Source: Amycolatopsis benzoatilytica AK 16/65
Lineage (GTDB): Bacteria; Actinomycetota; Actinomycetes; Mycobacteriales; Pseudonocardiaceae
Length of the DNA: 64,000 bases
NCBI RefSeq assembly: GCF_000383915.1
Contig: NZ_KB912942.1
Location: forward strand, 4,617,039 to 4,681,038
Reading direction: 5' to 3'
The stretch's first letter is position 1. Each line of letters begins with the position of its first letter. A program made the translations under genes and the position numbers. This document shows positions 46,540 through 57,553 of this stretch, in pieces. The notes under the pieces were generated by a model that did not search any database, was not told where the DNA came from, and saw only the letters and a program-made list of their open reading frames with translations.

Positions 46540-46553
46540 CTAGCGAGCGCTAG
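46540..46553. promoter_or_regulatory. TetR operator upstream of its own gene
   Basis: CTAGCGAGCGCTAG, with 6-base palindromic arms around AG. Matches the two sites at 48356 and 48424 in arms and spacing. Confidence 0.65.
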
Positions 46554-46568
46554 TCTATGCAGCGGAGG

Positions 46569-47330
46569 TCAGCGAGGGCTCATCCGGATCGCTCCGTCGA
46601 GCCGGATGGTCTCACCGTTCAGCATCGGGTTCTCCACGATGTGCTTGGCCAGTGCGGCGTACTCGGCCGGATCGCCGAGCCGCGACGGATGCGGCACCTG
46701 GGCGCCCAGCGCCGTTATGGTCTCCTCCGGCAGAGAAGCGAACAACGGCGTGCGGAAGAGCCCGGGCGCGATGGTGACGACCCGGATCCGCAGGCTCGCC
46801 AGATCGCGGGCGATCGGCAGGGTCATCCCGACGATCCCGCCCTTCGACGCCGAGTAGGCAGCCTGGCCGATCTGCCCGTCGAACGCCGCGACCGAGGCGG
46901 TGTTCACGATGACGCCGCGCTCCTCGCCTGCCGCGGCGGCCCGCGACATCCGTTCCGCGGCCAGCCTGATCACGTTGAACGTGCCGATCAGATTCACGGT
47001 GACGATCTTCGAGAAATCGGGCAGCGGGAACGGCCCCTGCTTGCCGACTGTCTTGATCGCGTTGCCGATTCCCGCGCAATTGACCGCGACCCGCAGCGGC
47101 CCCAGCGCAGCGGCCGCGTCGAGCGCCGAAGAGACCTCGGCCTCGCTAGTCACGTCCGCCGCGGCGAACAGCACCCCCTCGCCCAGCTCTTCGGCCACCG
47201 CCTCCCCGTCCGACGACGGCAGGTCCACGACGACGACCTTGGCGCCCGCGCCGTGCAGGGCGCGCACCGTTGCCAGCCCGAGTCCGGATGCTCCACCGGT
47301 CACCAAGGCGACCGAACCTGCGATATCCAT
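46569..47330 (-). CDS. SDR-family 3-hydroxyacyl-CoA dehydrogenase (type II, HSD17B10-like)
   Basis: 253 residues, short-chain dehydrogenase with the NAD motif [11 protein letters not shown] (11-21), the NCAG motif near 84 and the catalytic Y-x3-K in YSASKGG near 155. The segment [19 protein letters not shown] and the C-terminal [15 protein letters not shown] are characteristic of type II 3-hydroxyacyl-CoA dehydrogenases. It oxidises 3-hydroxyacyl-CoA in beta-oxidation. It follows the nitronate-monooxygenase-like gene by 11 bases and precedes the TetR gene. Confidence 0.85.
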   Translation of the reverse strand: MDIAGSVALVTGGASGLGLATVRALHGAGAKVVVVDLPSSDGEAVAEELGEGVLFAAADVTSEAEVSSALDAAAALGPLRVAVNCAGIGNAIKTVGKQGPFPLPDFSKIVTVNLIGTFNVIRLAAERMSRAAAAGEERGVIVNTASVAAFDGQIGQAAYSASKGGIVGMTLPIARDLASLRIRVVTIAPGLFRTPLFASLPEETITALGAQVPHPSRLGDPAEYAALAKHIVENPMLNGETIRLDGAIRMSPR

Positions 47331-47341
47331 CTCTTCTCCTC

Positions 47342-48346
<1,005 letters not shown>

Positions 48347-48355
48347 TCACGCTAC

Positions 48356-48437
48356 TTAACGATCGCTAGATAGCGGAGTGACTCACGTCTCGGTCCGCAC
48401 TGTCTTGACATGCCCTCCTCTACTTAGCGATCGTTAG
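48356..48437. promoter_or_regulatory. Two TetR operators in the divergent promoter region
   Basis: TTAACGATCGCTAG at 48356-48369 and TTAGCGATCGTTAG at 48424-48437 share the core CGATCG with TAR/YTA arms and resemble the site in front of the TetR gene at 46540. One lies near each divergent start, so both operons should be co-repressed. Confidence 0.65.
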
Positions 48438-48457
48438 ATCAATCAAGGAGGTCTGTC

Positions 48458-49636
48458 ATGACCAGTGCCGTCATCGTCGACGCGATCCGCACCCCGTCGG
48501 GCAAGGGCAAGCCAGGCGGGCAGCTTTCCGAAGTGCATCCGGCCGACCTGCTCAGCCGTGTCCTGCGCGCCTTGACCGAGCGGACCGGACTGGACCCGGC
48601 CCTGGTCGACGACGTGCTCGGCGGCTGCGTGTCCCAGGCCGGCGAGCAGGCCCTGAACATCACCCGGAACGCCGTTCTCGGGGCCGGATTCCCGGATGCC
48701 GTGCCCGCGACCACCATCGACCGCCAGTGCGGGTCGAGCCAGCAGGCGGCGCATTTCGCCGCGCAGGGCGTGCTTGCCGGTGCCTACGACGTCGTGATCG
48801 CGTGCGGAGTCGAGTCGATGAGCCGGGTTCCGATGGGCACGCCGAGCCTCGGCAAGGACGCGGCCGGGCCGGCGGTGGCGGCGCGCTATCCCGAAGGCTT
48901 GGTCAACCAGGGCGTGTCTGCCGAACTGATCGCGGCCCGATGGAAGTTCGGCCGGTCCGAATTGGACGAATTCTCGGCGCAGTCGCACGCACGGGCCGCC
49001 ACGACCGCGGCATCGGGCGGATTCGCCGCCGAAATCCTGCCGGTCCGGGTCGGCGGCACGACGCTGACCGCGGACGAAACCGTCCGAGGCGGCACGACGG
49101 CCGAAAAACTCGCCGGCCTCTCCCCCTCGTTCCGCAACGACCAGGCGGCCCAACGATTCCCGGAAATCGACTGGAAGATCACGCCGGGCAACTCCTCGCC
49201 ACTGACCGACGGCGCGTCCGCGGTGCTGATCATGAACGAGCAGAAGGCAAAGGCACTCGGCCTCCGCCCGAAGGCCCGCTTCCACAGCTTCGCGGTGACC
49301 GGCAGCGACCCCCTGCTCATGCTGACCGGCGTCATCCCCGCCACGGAGAAGCTCCTCGCCCGAGCCGGTCTGTCTATTCAGGACATTGATGCCTACGAGG
49401 TCAACGAGGCGTTCGCTCCCGTCCCGCTCGTGTGGCAGCGGGAGCTGGGCGCCGACCCCGACCGGCTCAACCCGCGCGGCGGCGCGATCGCACTGGGCCA
49501 TCCGCTCGGCGCCTCCGGCACCCGACTGCTCACCACGCTGGTCCACCACCTCGAAGCGACCGGCGGCCGCTACGGGCTGCAGACCATGTGCGAAGGCGGC
49601 GGCATGGCCAACGCCACCCTGATCGAACTTCTCTAG
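48458..49636 (+). CDS. Acetyl-CoA acyltransferase (thiolase)
   Basis: 392 residues, degradative thiolase. The nucleophile is C91 in DRQCGSSQQ, the histidine is in GHPLGASG near 347, and the second cysteine is in MCEGGG near 381. It performs the thiolytic cleavage of 3-ketoacyl-CoA. AAGGAGG precedes the ATG. First gene of a six-gene plus-strand operon (thiolase, acyl-CoA dehydrogenase, CoA-transferase, acyl-CoA dehydrogenase, phosphotransferase, SDR) under the shared TetR site. Confidence 0.88.
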   Translation: MTSAVIVDAIRTPSGKGKPGGQLSEVHPADLLSRVLRALTERTGLDPALVDDVLGGCVSQAGEQALNITRNAVLGAGFPDAVPATTIDRQCGSSQQAAHFAAQGVLAGAYDVVIACGVESMSRVPMGTPSLGKDAAGPAVAARYPEGLVNQGVSAELIAARWKFGRSELDEFSAQSHARAATTAASGGFAAEILPVRVGGTTLTADETVRGGTTAEKLAGLSPSFRNDQAAQRFPEIDWKITPGNSSPLTDGASAVLIMNEQKAKALGLRPKARFHSFAVTGSDPLLMLTGVIPATEKLLARAGLSIQDIDAYEVNEAFAPVPLVWQRELGADPDRLNPRGGAIALGHPLGASGTRLLTTLVHHLEATGGRYGLQTMCEGGGMANATLIELL

Positions 49637-49645
49637 GAGCCCTCC

Positions 49646-50803
49646 ATGGACCGAAACCTGTTCACCGCCGACCATGACCGGTACCGGGAAGTCGTACGCG
49701 AGTTCGTGATCCGCGAGGTGGCGCCCAACCTCGAGCGCTGGGACCGCGACCGGCTCATCGACCGGCCAGTCTGGCTGGCGGCCGGCAAGCAAGGCCTGAT
49801 CGGACTGAGCATTCCCGAGGCCGACGGCGGCGGCGGGCAGCCGGACTACCGGTACCAGGTCGTGCTGATCGAGGAGCTCGCCCGCGCCGGCGCGGCGTCA
49901 CTGATATCCAGCTTTTCCCTGCAGGACAACATTGTCGCGCCGTACGTCCAAGAGCTGGGCACCGCGGAGCAGAAACGGCGCTGGCTGCCGGGCATGGCAG
50001 CGGGCGAACTCATCGGCGCGATCGCGATGTCCGAGCCCGGCGCGGGCAGCGACCTGCAGGGAGTCCGCACCACTGCCCGGCGCGACGGCGAACATTGGGT
50101 CGTCAACGGGCAGAAGACGTTCATCACCAGCGGCGTGAACGCCGACTTCGTCATCGTCGTCGCCCGCACCGACCCCGACGCGGGCTCGCGAGGATTCAGC
50201 CTGATCGTGGTCGAGACCGGGACACCCGGGTTCACCCGCGGGCGCAAGCTCGACAAGATCGGACTGCACGCTCAAGACACCGCCGAGCTGTTCTTCGACA
50301 ACGTGCGCGTCCCGGCGGCGAACCTGCTCGGCGAGGAGGGCCGCGGATTCGTGCAGCTGATGGAGCGGCTCCCGCTCGAACGGCTTTCCATCGCCACCGC
50401 GGCGCTCGCCGGCGCGGAGGCCGTGTTCGCCGAGACCCGCCGCTACTGCTTCGAGCGCACTGCCTTCGGCAAGCCGATCGGCGACTTCCAGAACACCCGG
50501 TTCCAGCTCGCCGAGATGTCGACCGAACTGGACGTCACCCGCGCTTACCACGATCAGGCGGTCCGAGCGCTGAACGACGGCACGCTGAGCGCCGTCGACG
50601 CCGCGAAGGCCAAGTGGTGGGCCACCGAACTGCAGAAACGCGTGATCGACCGGTGCCTGCAGCTGCACGGCGGCTACGGCTACATGCTCGAGTACCCCGT
50701 CGCCAAGGCTTTCCTCGACTCGCGCATCCAGACCATCTACGGCGGTACGACGGAGATCATGAAAGAGATCATCGGCCGCGACCTCGCCCGGACGGCGGGC
50801 TGA
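49646..50803 (+). CDS. Acyl-CoA dehydrogenase
   Basis: 385 residues, full-length flavin acyl-CoA dehydrogenase: N-terminal helical domain, the FAD/substrate motif [14 protein letters not shown] near 125, the [10 protein letters not shown] strand, and the C-terminal helical domain with [17 protein letters not shown] and [12 protein letters not shown]. The residue before GGTTEIM is Tyr-Gly rather than Glu, so the catalytic base may lie elsewhere, as in isovaleryl/long-chain types. Introduces the alpha,beta double bond. It lies 9 bases after the thiolase. Confidence 0.87.
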   Translation: MDRNLFTADHDRYREVVREFVIREVAPNLERWDRDRLIDRPVWLAAGKQGLIGLSIPEADGGGGQPDYRYQVVLIEELARAGAASLISSFSLQDNIVAPYVQELGTAEQKRRWLPGMAAGELIGAIAMSEPGAGSDLQGVRTTARRDGEHWVVNGQKTFITSGVNADFVIVVARTDPDAGSRGFSLIVVETGTPGFTRGRKLDKIGLHAQDTAELFFDNVRVPAANLLGEEGRGFVQLMERLPLERLSIATAALAGAEAVFAETRRYCFERTAFGKPIGDFQNTRFQLAEMSTELDVTRAYHDQAVRALNDGTLSAVDAAKAKWWATELQKRVIDRCLQLHGGYGYMLEYPVAKAFLDSRIQTIYGGTTEIMKEIIGRDLARTAG

Positions 50804-50804
50804 C

Positions 50805-51881
50805 GTGGGCGGCCCGCTCACTGGCCTGCGGGTCGTCGAGCTGGCCGGCATCGGCCCCGGCCCGCATGCCGCGATGATCCTCGCCGACCTCGGCGCGGAC
50901 GTGGTGCGGGTGGACCGCCCGGGCACCAGGGAACGCAACGCGCTGCTGCGCGGGCGCCGCTCGGTCTTCGCCGACCTCAAGACGCCCGCGGGCCGCGACC
51001 TGGTGCGGCGTCTCGCCGCGGTCGCGGACGTGCTCGTCGAGGGATTCCGGCCGGGCGTCGCGGAACGGCTCGGCGTCGGGCCGGCCGACTGCCTGGCCGT
51101 CAATCCCCGTCTGGTCTACGGGCGAATGACCGGCTGGGGGCAGGACGGCCCCCTGGCGTCGCGCGCGGGCCACGACATCAACTACCTCAGCCTCACCGGC
51201 GCCCTGCACGCCATCGGCCGCGCGGGGCAGCCTCCGGTGCCGCCGCTGAACCTCGTCGGCGACTTCGGCGGAGGATCGATGTTCCTGCTCACCGGTGTGC
51301 TCGCCGCGCTGTGGGAACGGGAGCGCTCGGGCCGCGGGCAGGTCGTGGACGCCGCGATGGTCGACGGCGCCAGCGTGCTGTCGCAGATGATCTGGGCGTT
51401 CCGCGGCGAAGGTGCCTGGACCGACGAGCGCGGAACCAACCTCCTCGACGGCGGCGCCCCGTTCTATGACACCTACGAATGCGCCGACGGCCGGCACGTC
51501 GCGGTCGGAGCGATCGAACCGCAGTTCTACGCCAAACTGCTGGACGGACTCGGCCTGGACGCCGCCGGCCCTCCCGACCAGCTTGACCGCGAGGGCTGGC
51601 CCGCCTTGCGCGCCCGGTTCTCCGAGATCTTCCGCGCACATCCGCGACAGCACTGGGAGAAGGTGTTCGCGGACACCGACGCCTGCGTGACCCCGGTACT
51701 GACCTTCGCCGAGGCAGAACACCATCCTCACCTCGCGGCGCGCGGCACGATCACCGAACTGGACGGCGTGGTCCAGCCCGCGCCCGCACCCCGTTTCTCC
51801 CGGACCACGACCGATGTTCCCAGCGCTGCGCCCGAGCCCGGCACGGACACCGCCGCCGTGCTGTCGGACTGGAAAGCCTGA
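50805..51881 (+). CDS. CaiB/BaiF-family CoA-transferase or 2-methylacyl-CoA racemase
   Basis: 358 residues from the GTG at 50805, 1 base after the dehydrogenase stop. The family III CoA-transferase N-terminus ([33 protein letters not shown]) and [13 protein letters not shown] are characteristic of alpha-methylacyl-CoA racemases, as is the length. It would epimerise 2-methyl-branched acyl-CoA so that the (S)-specific dehydrogenases can use it, suggesting branched or steroid-like side-chain substrates. Transferase activity is the alternative. Confidence 0.83.
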   Translation: MGGPLTGLRVVELAGIGPGPHAAMILADLGADVVRVDRPGTRERNALLRGRRSVFADLKTPAGRDLVRRLAAVADVLVEGFRPGVAERLGVGPADCLAVNPRLVYGRMTGWGQDGPLASRAGHDINYLSLTGALHAIGRAGQPPVPPLNLVGDFGGGSMFLLTGVLAALWERERSGRGQVVDAAMVDGASVLSQMIWAFRGEGAWTDERGTNLLDGGAPFYDTYECADGRHVAVGAIEPQFYAKLLDGLGLDAAGPPDQLDREGWPALRARFSEIFRAHPRQHWEKVFADTDACVTPVLTFAEAEHHPHLAARGTITELDGVVQPAPAPRFSRTTTDVPSAAPEPGTDTAAVLSDWKA

Positions 51882-51947
51882 GACGGCCCGACCACCGCGT
51901 GCCTCACCGGCGGCCAAGCGCAGATTTCACGCAAGCAAGGAGACACC

Positions 51948-53153
51948 GTGCCAGTCGACTTCGCCCTCGCCCCCCAGGTGGCCGACCTCGTGCAGCGAAC
52001 CGAGGCCTTGGTCCGCGACGTCGTTTTGCCCGTCGAAACGGCGCATGGCGGTTCAGCGCACGACGCGCCGGAGGACCTGCGACGCGGCCTTCAGGACGCC
52101 GCGCGCGCGGCCGGGCTGCTGAGTCCGCATGTCAGCCGGGCTTTCGGCGGTCTGGGACTCGGCCTGCGCGACCGCGCGCCCGTGTTCGAGGCCGCGGGCT
52201 ACAGCCTGTTCGGCCCGCTCGCACTGAACTGCGCCGCACCCGACGAGGGGAACATGCACCTGCTGGAGCGGGTCGCGACCGCCGGACAGCAGGAGCGGTA
52301 CCTGCGGCCCCTCGCCGCCGGCGAGATCCGCTCCTGCTTCGCCATGACCGAACCCGCGCCCGGTGCCGGGTCCGATCCGAGTGCTCTCGCGACGACAGCG
52401 CGGCGCACCGAAGCCGGCTGGGTTCTCAACGGCCGCAAATGGTTCATCACCGGCGCCCGCGGCGCGGACTTCGCCATAGTCATGGCGCGCACCAGCGGCG
52501 AACCCGGCTCTCGCGGCGGGGCGACGATGTTCCTGGTCGACGCCGAGACGCCCGGCCTGACGCGGACCCGGGACGTCGACACCCTCGACGAGAGCTTCTT
52601 CGGCGGCCACGGCGAGCTGGTTTTCGACAATGTGGAGGTATCCGCCGACGCCGTGCTCGGCGAGGTAGACAGGGGTTTCGAATACGCCCAGGTCCGGCTC
52701 GGCCCCGCGCGCACGACCCATTGCATGCGCTGGCTCGGGACCGCGCGCCGCGCGGCTGACGTCGCGCTCGACCACGCGGCCGCCCGTCGCGCATTCGGCG
52801 CGCGCCTCGGCGACCTCGGCATGGTGCAGCAACACCTCGCCGACAACGAGATCGACATCGAGGCCAGCCGCGCCCTCATCCTCCAAGCCTGTTGGACGAT
52901 CGACACCGGAGCGCCGTCCGGGCACCTCACGTCCATCACGAAGACGTTCGTCGCGGAGGCGGTCAACCGCGTAGTGGACCGGGCGCTGCAAGTGTGCGGG
53001 GCACTCGGTATTTCCGGCGACGCGCCGCTGTCGCGCCTGTATCGCGAGGTGCGCCCGTTCCGAATCTACGACGGCCCGTCGGAAACGCACCGCTGGTCCA
53101 TCGCCAAGCGAGCGGTCCGCGAGGCCGCGAAACGAGCGGAGGCCGGACGATGA
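51948..53153 (+). CDS. Acyl-CoA dehydrogenase
   Basis: 401 residues, second dehydrogenase of the operon. The FAD motif is CFAMTEPAPGAGSDPSAL near 130, then LNGRKWFITGARGADFAIVMART, and the C-terminal GALGISGDAPLSRLYREVRPFRIYDGPSETHRWSIAKR. This last block is typical of ACAD10/11-like and FadE dehydrogenases, which often sit beside an APH-type kinase gene, as here. AAGGAGA precedes the ATG. It ends with an ATGA overlap into the phosphotransferase gene. Confidence 0.86.
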   Translation: MPVDFALAPQVADLVQRTEALVRDVVLPVETAHGGSAHDAPEDLRRGLQDAARAAGLLSPHVSRAFGGLGLGLRDRAPVFEAAGYSLFGPLALNCAAPDEGNMHLLERVATAGQQERYLRPLAAGEIRSCFAMTEPAPGAGSDPSALATTARRTEAGWVLNGRKWFITGARGADFAIVMARTSGEPGSRGGATMFLVDAETPGLTRTRDVDTLDESFFGGHGELVFDNVEVSADAVLGEVDRGFEYAQVRLGPARTTHCMRWLGTARRAADVALDHAAARRAFGARLGDLGMVQQHLADNEIDIEASRALILQACWTIDTGAPSGHLTSITKTFVAEAVNRVVDRALQVCGALGISGDAPLSRLYREVRPFRIYDGPSETHRWSIAKRAVREAAKRAEAGR

Positions 53154-54187
53154 CCAGGTCCTGCCAGGTGCCGCCCGGCATCGATCTCCCAGCGGTGCGA
53201 CGCTATTTCGCCGACCACGTCCCAGGATCGACCGGCAACCCGAGCATCGAACTCATCGCGGGCGGAAAGTCCAACCTCACCTACCGGGTCGACGAAGGCG
53301 AACACCAATGGGTCCTGCGGCGGCCGCCTCTCGGCCCGCTGACGCCGACGGCACACGACATGGCCCGGGAATTCCGCGTCGTCGCGGCTCTCCGCGACAG
53401 CGCCGTGCCGGTCGCTCAAGCTGTCGCGCTCTGCGAAGACACCACCGTGCTCGGCGTTCCGTTCGCCGTCGTGTCCTATGTAGACGGATGGACGCTCCGG
53501 GGTGCGGCCGACGCGGCCGCCCTGCCGGCCGAAGACGCGCGTCGCTGCGCCGAGGCGCTGGCCGACTCGCTCGCCGCTCTGCACGCAATCCGCCCGGCTG
53601 AGGTCGGACTCGATGACTTCGGCCGCCCAGACGGGTATCTGGAACGGCAGGTGCGGCGCTGGCGCGGACAGTGGGCCCGAGTGGCCACCAGGCAACTGCC
53701 CCAGCTGGACGCCCTCGGCACGCGCCTCTCCGAGGCGATTCCGCCGCAGAGCACTCCCGGCGTCGTGCACGGCGACTACCGCCTCGACAACACGATCCTC
53801 GCCCACGACGACCCCGGCCGCATCCTCGCGGTCGTCGACTGGGAAATGGCCGCCCTCGGCGACCCGCTCGCCGACCTCGGGCTGCTGCTGACCTACTGGG
53901 ACCCGGTCTCCGAACCCGTGCTCGGCGTCCGCCACGCCCCCAGTGCCAACCCGGGGTTCCCCGACGCGCGCGAACTCGCGGAGCGGTACGCGAAGTCCAG
54001 CGGCCGCGACCTGACCGAACTGAACTTCTACCACGCACTCGGCTGCTTCAAACTCGCCGTCATCGCCGAAGGAATCCACCAGCGTTACCTCGCCGGCCAA
54101 ACCGTCGGAGAAGGCTTCGACACCGTTGGCGCGGCCGTTCCCGCCCTGCTCGACGCCGGACTGCGAACCCTAGGAGCACGCTCATGA
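53150..54187 (+). CDS. Phosphotransferase of the APH family, ACAD10/11-associated type
   Basis: 345 residues. Kinase-like fold with the ATP lysine in HQWVLRRPPLG, the catalytic loop HGDYRLDNTI near 203 and the metal motif VVDWEMAALGDPLADLG near 223. Mammalian ACAD10 and ACAD11 carry an APH kinase domain that phosphorylates 4-hydroxyacyl-CoA, letting the dehydrogenase domain eliminate phosphate. Here the two functions are separate genes overlapping by 4 bases, so the pair probably handles 4-hydroxy acids. I chose the ATG at 53150; the longer frame overlaps the dehydrogenase and is a shadow. Confidence 0.83.
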   Translation: MTRSCQVPPGIDLPAVRRYFADHVPGSTGNPSIELIAGGKSNLTYRVDEGEHQWVLRRPPLGPLTPTAHDMAREFRVVAALRDSAVPVAQAVALCEDTTVLGVPFAVVSYVDGWTLRGAADAAALPAEDARRCAEALADSLAALHAIRPAEVGLDDFGRPDGYLERQVRRWRGQWARVATRQLPQLDALGTRLSEAIPPQSTPGVVHGDYRLDNTILAHDDPGRILAVVDWEMAALGDPLADLGLLLTYWDPVSEPVLGVRHAPSANPGFPDARELAERYAKSSGRDLTELNFYHALGCFKLAVIAEGIHQRYLAGQTVGEGFDTVGAAVPALLDAGLRTLGARS

Positions 54188-54915
54188 AAACGGCTCTGGT
54201 CACCGGCGCTTCACGCGGCATCGGGCTGGAGATCACCCGCCGGCTCGCGGCCGAAGGCTATGCGCTGACGATCGCCGCACGGCGCGAACCCGGCCTGCTC
54301 GAAGTCGCAGCCTCGTTGCGCGAAACCGGCGCGGAGATCCACGCGGTCGTCGCCAACCTCGCCCGCGAAGAGGACATCACCCGGCTCGCCGCCGAGCATG
54401 CCGAGAAGTACGGCGCGCTGGACTTGCTCGTGCTCAATGGCGGCGTCGGCGCCGAGGGCCGCGTCGCCGAACTGCCGCTCAAAACCTACGACCTGGTGCT
54501 GAACGTCAACCTCCGCGCACAGTTCCAGCTGATCCAGGAGACCCTCCCGCTGCTGCGGAAATCAGCCGGCACGGCTCCCGCGCGCGGCGCGAAGATCGTC
54601 GCACTGGCCTCCATCACCGGCGTCGCAGGCGAGCCCGGTTTGGCCGCCTACGGCGCGAGCAAGGCGGGCTTGATCTCCCTCTGCGAGACGGTCACGCTCG
54701 AGGAATCCCGCAACGGCATCACGGCGACCGCGCTGTGCCCCGGCTACGTGGACACGGACATGGCTGCCCAGAAGCGCGACACCATCGGGCTCGAAACGAT
54801 GCTCACCACCGGTGACGTCGCCGAGCTCGTGCTTGCGGTGTCAAGACTGTCGGCACACGCCGCCGTGCCAACGATCGTGCTGAGCCGGGCTGGAGAGCAG
54901 ATCTGGCGGGCGTGA
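54184..54915 (+). CDS. Short-chain dehydrogenase/reductase
   Basis: 243 residues, classical SDR. It has the TGASRGIGLEI cofactor motif (8-18), LNGGVG in place of NNAG near 85, a serine in LASITG and the catalytic YGASKAG near 156. Probably an NAD(P)-dependent ketoacyl or alcohol dehydrogenase of the same pathway. The ATG overlaps the preceding stop (ATGA). It is the last gene of the operon; only 15 bases separate its stop from that of the opposing CaiB-type gene. Confidence 0.83.
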   Translation: MKTALVTGASRGIGLEITRRLAAEGYALTIAARREPGLLEVAASLRETGAEIHAVVANLAREEDITRLAAEHAEKYGALDLLVLNGGVGAEGRVAELPLKTYDLVLNVNLRAQFQLIQETLPLLRKSAGTAPARGAKIVALASITGVAGEPGLAAYGASKAGLISLCETVTLEESRNGITATALCPGYVDTDMAAQKRDTIGLETMLTTGDVAELVLAVSRLSAHAAVPTIVLSRAGEQIWRA

Positions 54916-54930
54916 AACCGGCCGGAAGGG

Positions 54931-57396
54931 TCACCGGAGCACACCGGACTTCTCCAGCCGGTCGATCCGCTCGGAGTCGTAGCCGAGCAGGTCCGCCAGC
55001 ACCTGGTGGTTGTGCTGACCGAATGCCGGAGCCGGGGCCGTCACCGCGCCCGGGGTCTCCGACAGCAGATACCGCGGGCCTTCGACCACCGTGCGACCGA
55101 ATCGGGGATGCGGAAGCGATATCAGATGGCCGCGGTGGAGCAGCTGCGCGTCCAGGCAGAAGTCCTTGCTGGACGCGGAAACGTGTGCGGGCACGCCGAC
55201 CTGTTGCAGCGCCGTTTCGACCTCCTCGGCGGTGCGCCGCAGGGTCCACTCCGCGACCGCGCCGTCAAGTTCTCGCGCGCACGCCCGCCGCCCTGAGGCA
55301 GTTGCGAGATCCGCACGGTCGAACAGGTCGTGCCGTCCCATCGCGCGCGCCAACGAGCGCCACTCCGAGTCCGAGGTGACCGCGACAGCGACGAACCGGC
55401 TCCGCACCGCAGTCGGGTACACGCCGTGCGGGGCGAATTCGCGGTCGGCGTTGCCCAAGCGCTCCACTACGGTGCCGTTGTCGGCGTTGTCGGCGATCTC
55501 CGGTGCCTGGAACCAGACCCCCGCCTCCACCTGGGCGACATCGAGGTAGCAGCCGGCACCGGTCCGGGTGCGGTACTCCACCGCGGCGAGCAGCGCGCAC
55601 AAGGAGAATCGCGGTGCCACATAATCGGTGTACGGGCCGAAGGGCCCGAACATCGGGCGATCCGGCCACCCCGCGATCGCCTGGAATCCCGACAGTGCCG
55701 CACCGATGTTGCCGAAGCCGGCAAGTTTCGCGAGCGGACCGGTCTGCCCGTTGAGCGACGTGCTGAGCATGATCAAGTCCGGACGGTCGCGCGCGAGCGT
55801 GGCGTAGTCCAATCCCCACCGCGCCATCTGCCCGGGCGAGAACGATTCGACGACGGTGTCGGCCCAGCCGGCCAGGTCGTGCGCCACCGCGCGTCCTTCG
55901 CCAGTCTGGAGATCCAGCGTGACCCCGAGTTTCCCGGCGTTCCAGGTCCCGTACAGCGCGGAGCCCTCCCGCGACGGCACGCCGTTGACGAACGGCTGCA
56001 TGTAGCGCGCTGTCTCGACTTTGGTCGAGGACTCGACTCGCACGACGGTGGCACCGAAGTCCGCCAGTGCTCGCCCGACCATCGGTCCGGCGACCACCCA
56101 GCTGAAGTCCAGCACCTTCAGGCCCGCGAGCGGCTGCCTGGCCGGTCGCACGGTGTTCGTGCGCACCGGACCCGCCGGTCGCCACTCGGCGAGTACCTCG
56201 CCGGTGTGCTCGCCTTGGCGCGGAGCCGGTCTGCGCAGCGCGAGCCCGGGGGCACCGGTGACCCGGGCAAAGGGGCCGGGCAGGATGCGGCGCCGGTCTC
56301 CGTGTCCGGTTTGGACGAAGAAGTTCCGGTCGGCCAGCTGCTTGCTTTCCTGGATGTCGGTGGTGGTGAAGATCGGAACGCACAACAGCTTGTGGCCTAC
56401 AGCGGCGTCGAGGATCTCGTCCTTGGTCCGGCCGGCGAAGAAGCCCGCGATGAGGGAGCGCAGCTCGCGCGTGTCCTCGTGGGTGAACTCGCCCGCCTCG
56501 ATCGCTTTGGGGAGCTTGCGGAAATCGAGTGCGGCGAACCGGCCAAGGACTGCGCCTTCGCCCGCCATCCAACGCAGGAGGTTGTTGGTGAAAGCGCCCG
56601 CGGCCGCTCCGATGCCCAGGTGGAATTCGACGATCCCGTCCGAGCAGCGCCACTTCTTCAAAGCCGGGTCGGTCGCCGCGCCACTGCCGGACTGGTCGAT
56701 CCGTCCGGCCGGGAGCGTCGCCCCGGCGTCGGGATCGCGCGGCTGGTCGCCGACCGCGTGCGCCAGCACGTGCCCGAGCGTGGCAGCGCCGAGGCTGGCC
56801 TGCACGGACACGTCGACAAGCTGACCACGGCCGGACGAGCCGCGGGCAAGCAGCGCCAGTTGAGCTCCGGCGGCAGCGTCGGCGGCGGCGTGCAACCATG
56901 CCTGCGGCAGCGAAATGCGCACCGGCGGACGGTCTCCGTCGCGGTGTTCGTCGAGCGGCCCTCCGGCGGCCCAGAGCGTGAGGTCCGCGGCCGCGTACCC
57001 GGATTTGGGTCCGCTGCGACCGAACGGGGTGATCGAGACGTAGACCAGCCGCGGGTTGATCCGCCGCAGGTCGTCGGCGTCCAGGCCGCGCGGCCGCTGG
57101 ACGGCCGGCCCTTCGTTTTCGACGAGCACGTCGGCCGCGGCCGCGAGCGCGCGGACGAGCTGCTGCCCTGCCGGCGTTTCCGGATCCGCGACCACTCCTC
57201 GCTTGTTCGCCGCGTATGCCTCCCACACGTACGAGGTGCTGCCGTCTCCCTCAGGCCGGGGAAGGCGCCCGCGTGCGGTGCTTCCGCTCGGCGGTTCGAC
57301 CTGGACCACGTCTGCTCCGAGATCCGCGAGGATCCGGCCGGCGAGGAGACCGCGTTCATCGGTCAAGTCCAGGACGCGGACACGGTCGAGGAACAT
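54931..57396 (-). CDS. Tandem-domain CaiB/BaiF-family CoA-transferase
   Basis: 821 residues, twice the normal family length, made of two CaiB/BaiF units. Unit 1 begins [31 protein letters not shown] (about 4-34). Unit 2 begins LKVLDFSWVVAGPMVGRALADFGATVVRVES near 415. Unit 1 lacks the usual Asp in the GRG-type region and reads ADLTLWAAGG, whereas unit 2 keeps a fuller core (GFGNIGAALSGFQAIAGWPDR). It probably moves CoA between carboxylic acids; the fused pair mimics the intertwined dimer. The ATG at 57396 has GGAGGAAG upstream. It converges on the TetR-controlled operon but is not obviously part of it. Confidence 0.82.
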   Translation of the reverse strand: MFLDRVRVLDLTDERGLLAGRILADLGADVVQVEPPSGSTARGRLPRPEGDGSTSYVWEAYAANKRGVVADPETPAGQQLVRALAAAADVLVENEGPAVQRPRGLDADDLRRINPRLVYVSITPFGRSGPKSGYAAADLTLWAAGGPLDEHRDGDRPPVRISLPQAWLHAAADAAAGAQLALLARGSSGRGQLVDVSVQASLGAATLGHVLAHAVGDQPRDPDAGATLPAGRIDQSGSGAATDPALKKWRCSDGIVEFHLGIGAAAGAFTNNLLRWMAGEGAVLGRFAALDFRKLPKAIEAGEFTHEDTRELRSLIAGFFAGRTKDEILDAAVGHKLLCVPIFTTTDIQESKQLADRNFFVQTGHGDRRRILPGPFARVTGAPGLALRRPAPRQGEHTGEVLAEWRPAGPVRTNTVRPARQPLAGLKVLDFSWVVAGPMVGRALADFGATVVRVESSTKVETARYMQPFVNGVPSREGSALYGTWNAGKLGVTLDLQTGEGRAVAHDLAGWADTVVESFSPGQMARWGLDYATLARDRPDLIMLSTSLNGQTGPLAKLAGFGNIGAALSGFQAIAGWPDRPMFGPFGPYTDYVAPRFSLCALLAAVEYRTRTGAGCYLDVAQVEAGVWFQAPEIADNADNGTVVERLGNADREFAPHGVYPTAVRSRFVAVAVTSDSEWRSLARAMGRHDLFDRADLATASGRRACARELDGAVAEWTLRRTAEEVETALQQVGVPAHVSASSKDFCLDAQLLHRGHLISLPHPRFGRTVVEGPRYLLSETPGAVTAPAPAFGQHNHQVLADLLGYDSERIDRLEKSGVLR

Positions 57397-57553
57397 CGTC
57401 TTCCTCCAGCAGGGCGAACTCCGACAGCGGGGGCACGGACCGGAGTGTGCGGATCGGTCCGTGTCCCCGTCTTTCCGGCGACTCCGGATACCGGTCGCCG
57501 GGCCCGCGGCCGACTTCCGCACACACTACGGACTCGACGGCCGCGGAAACCTC

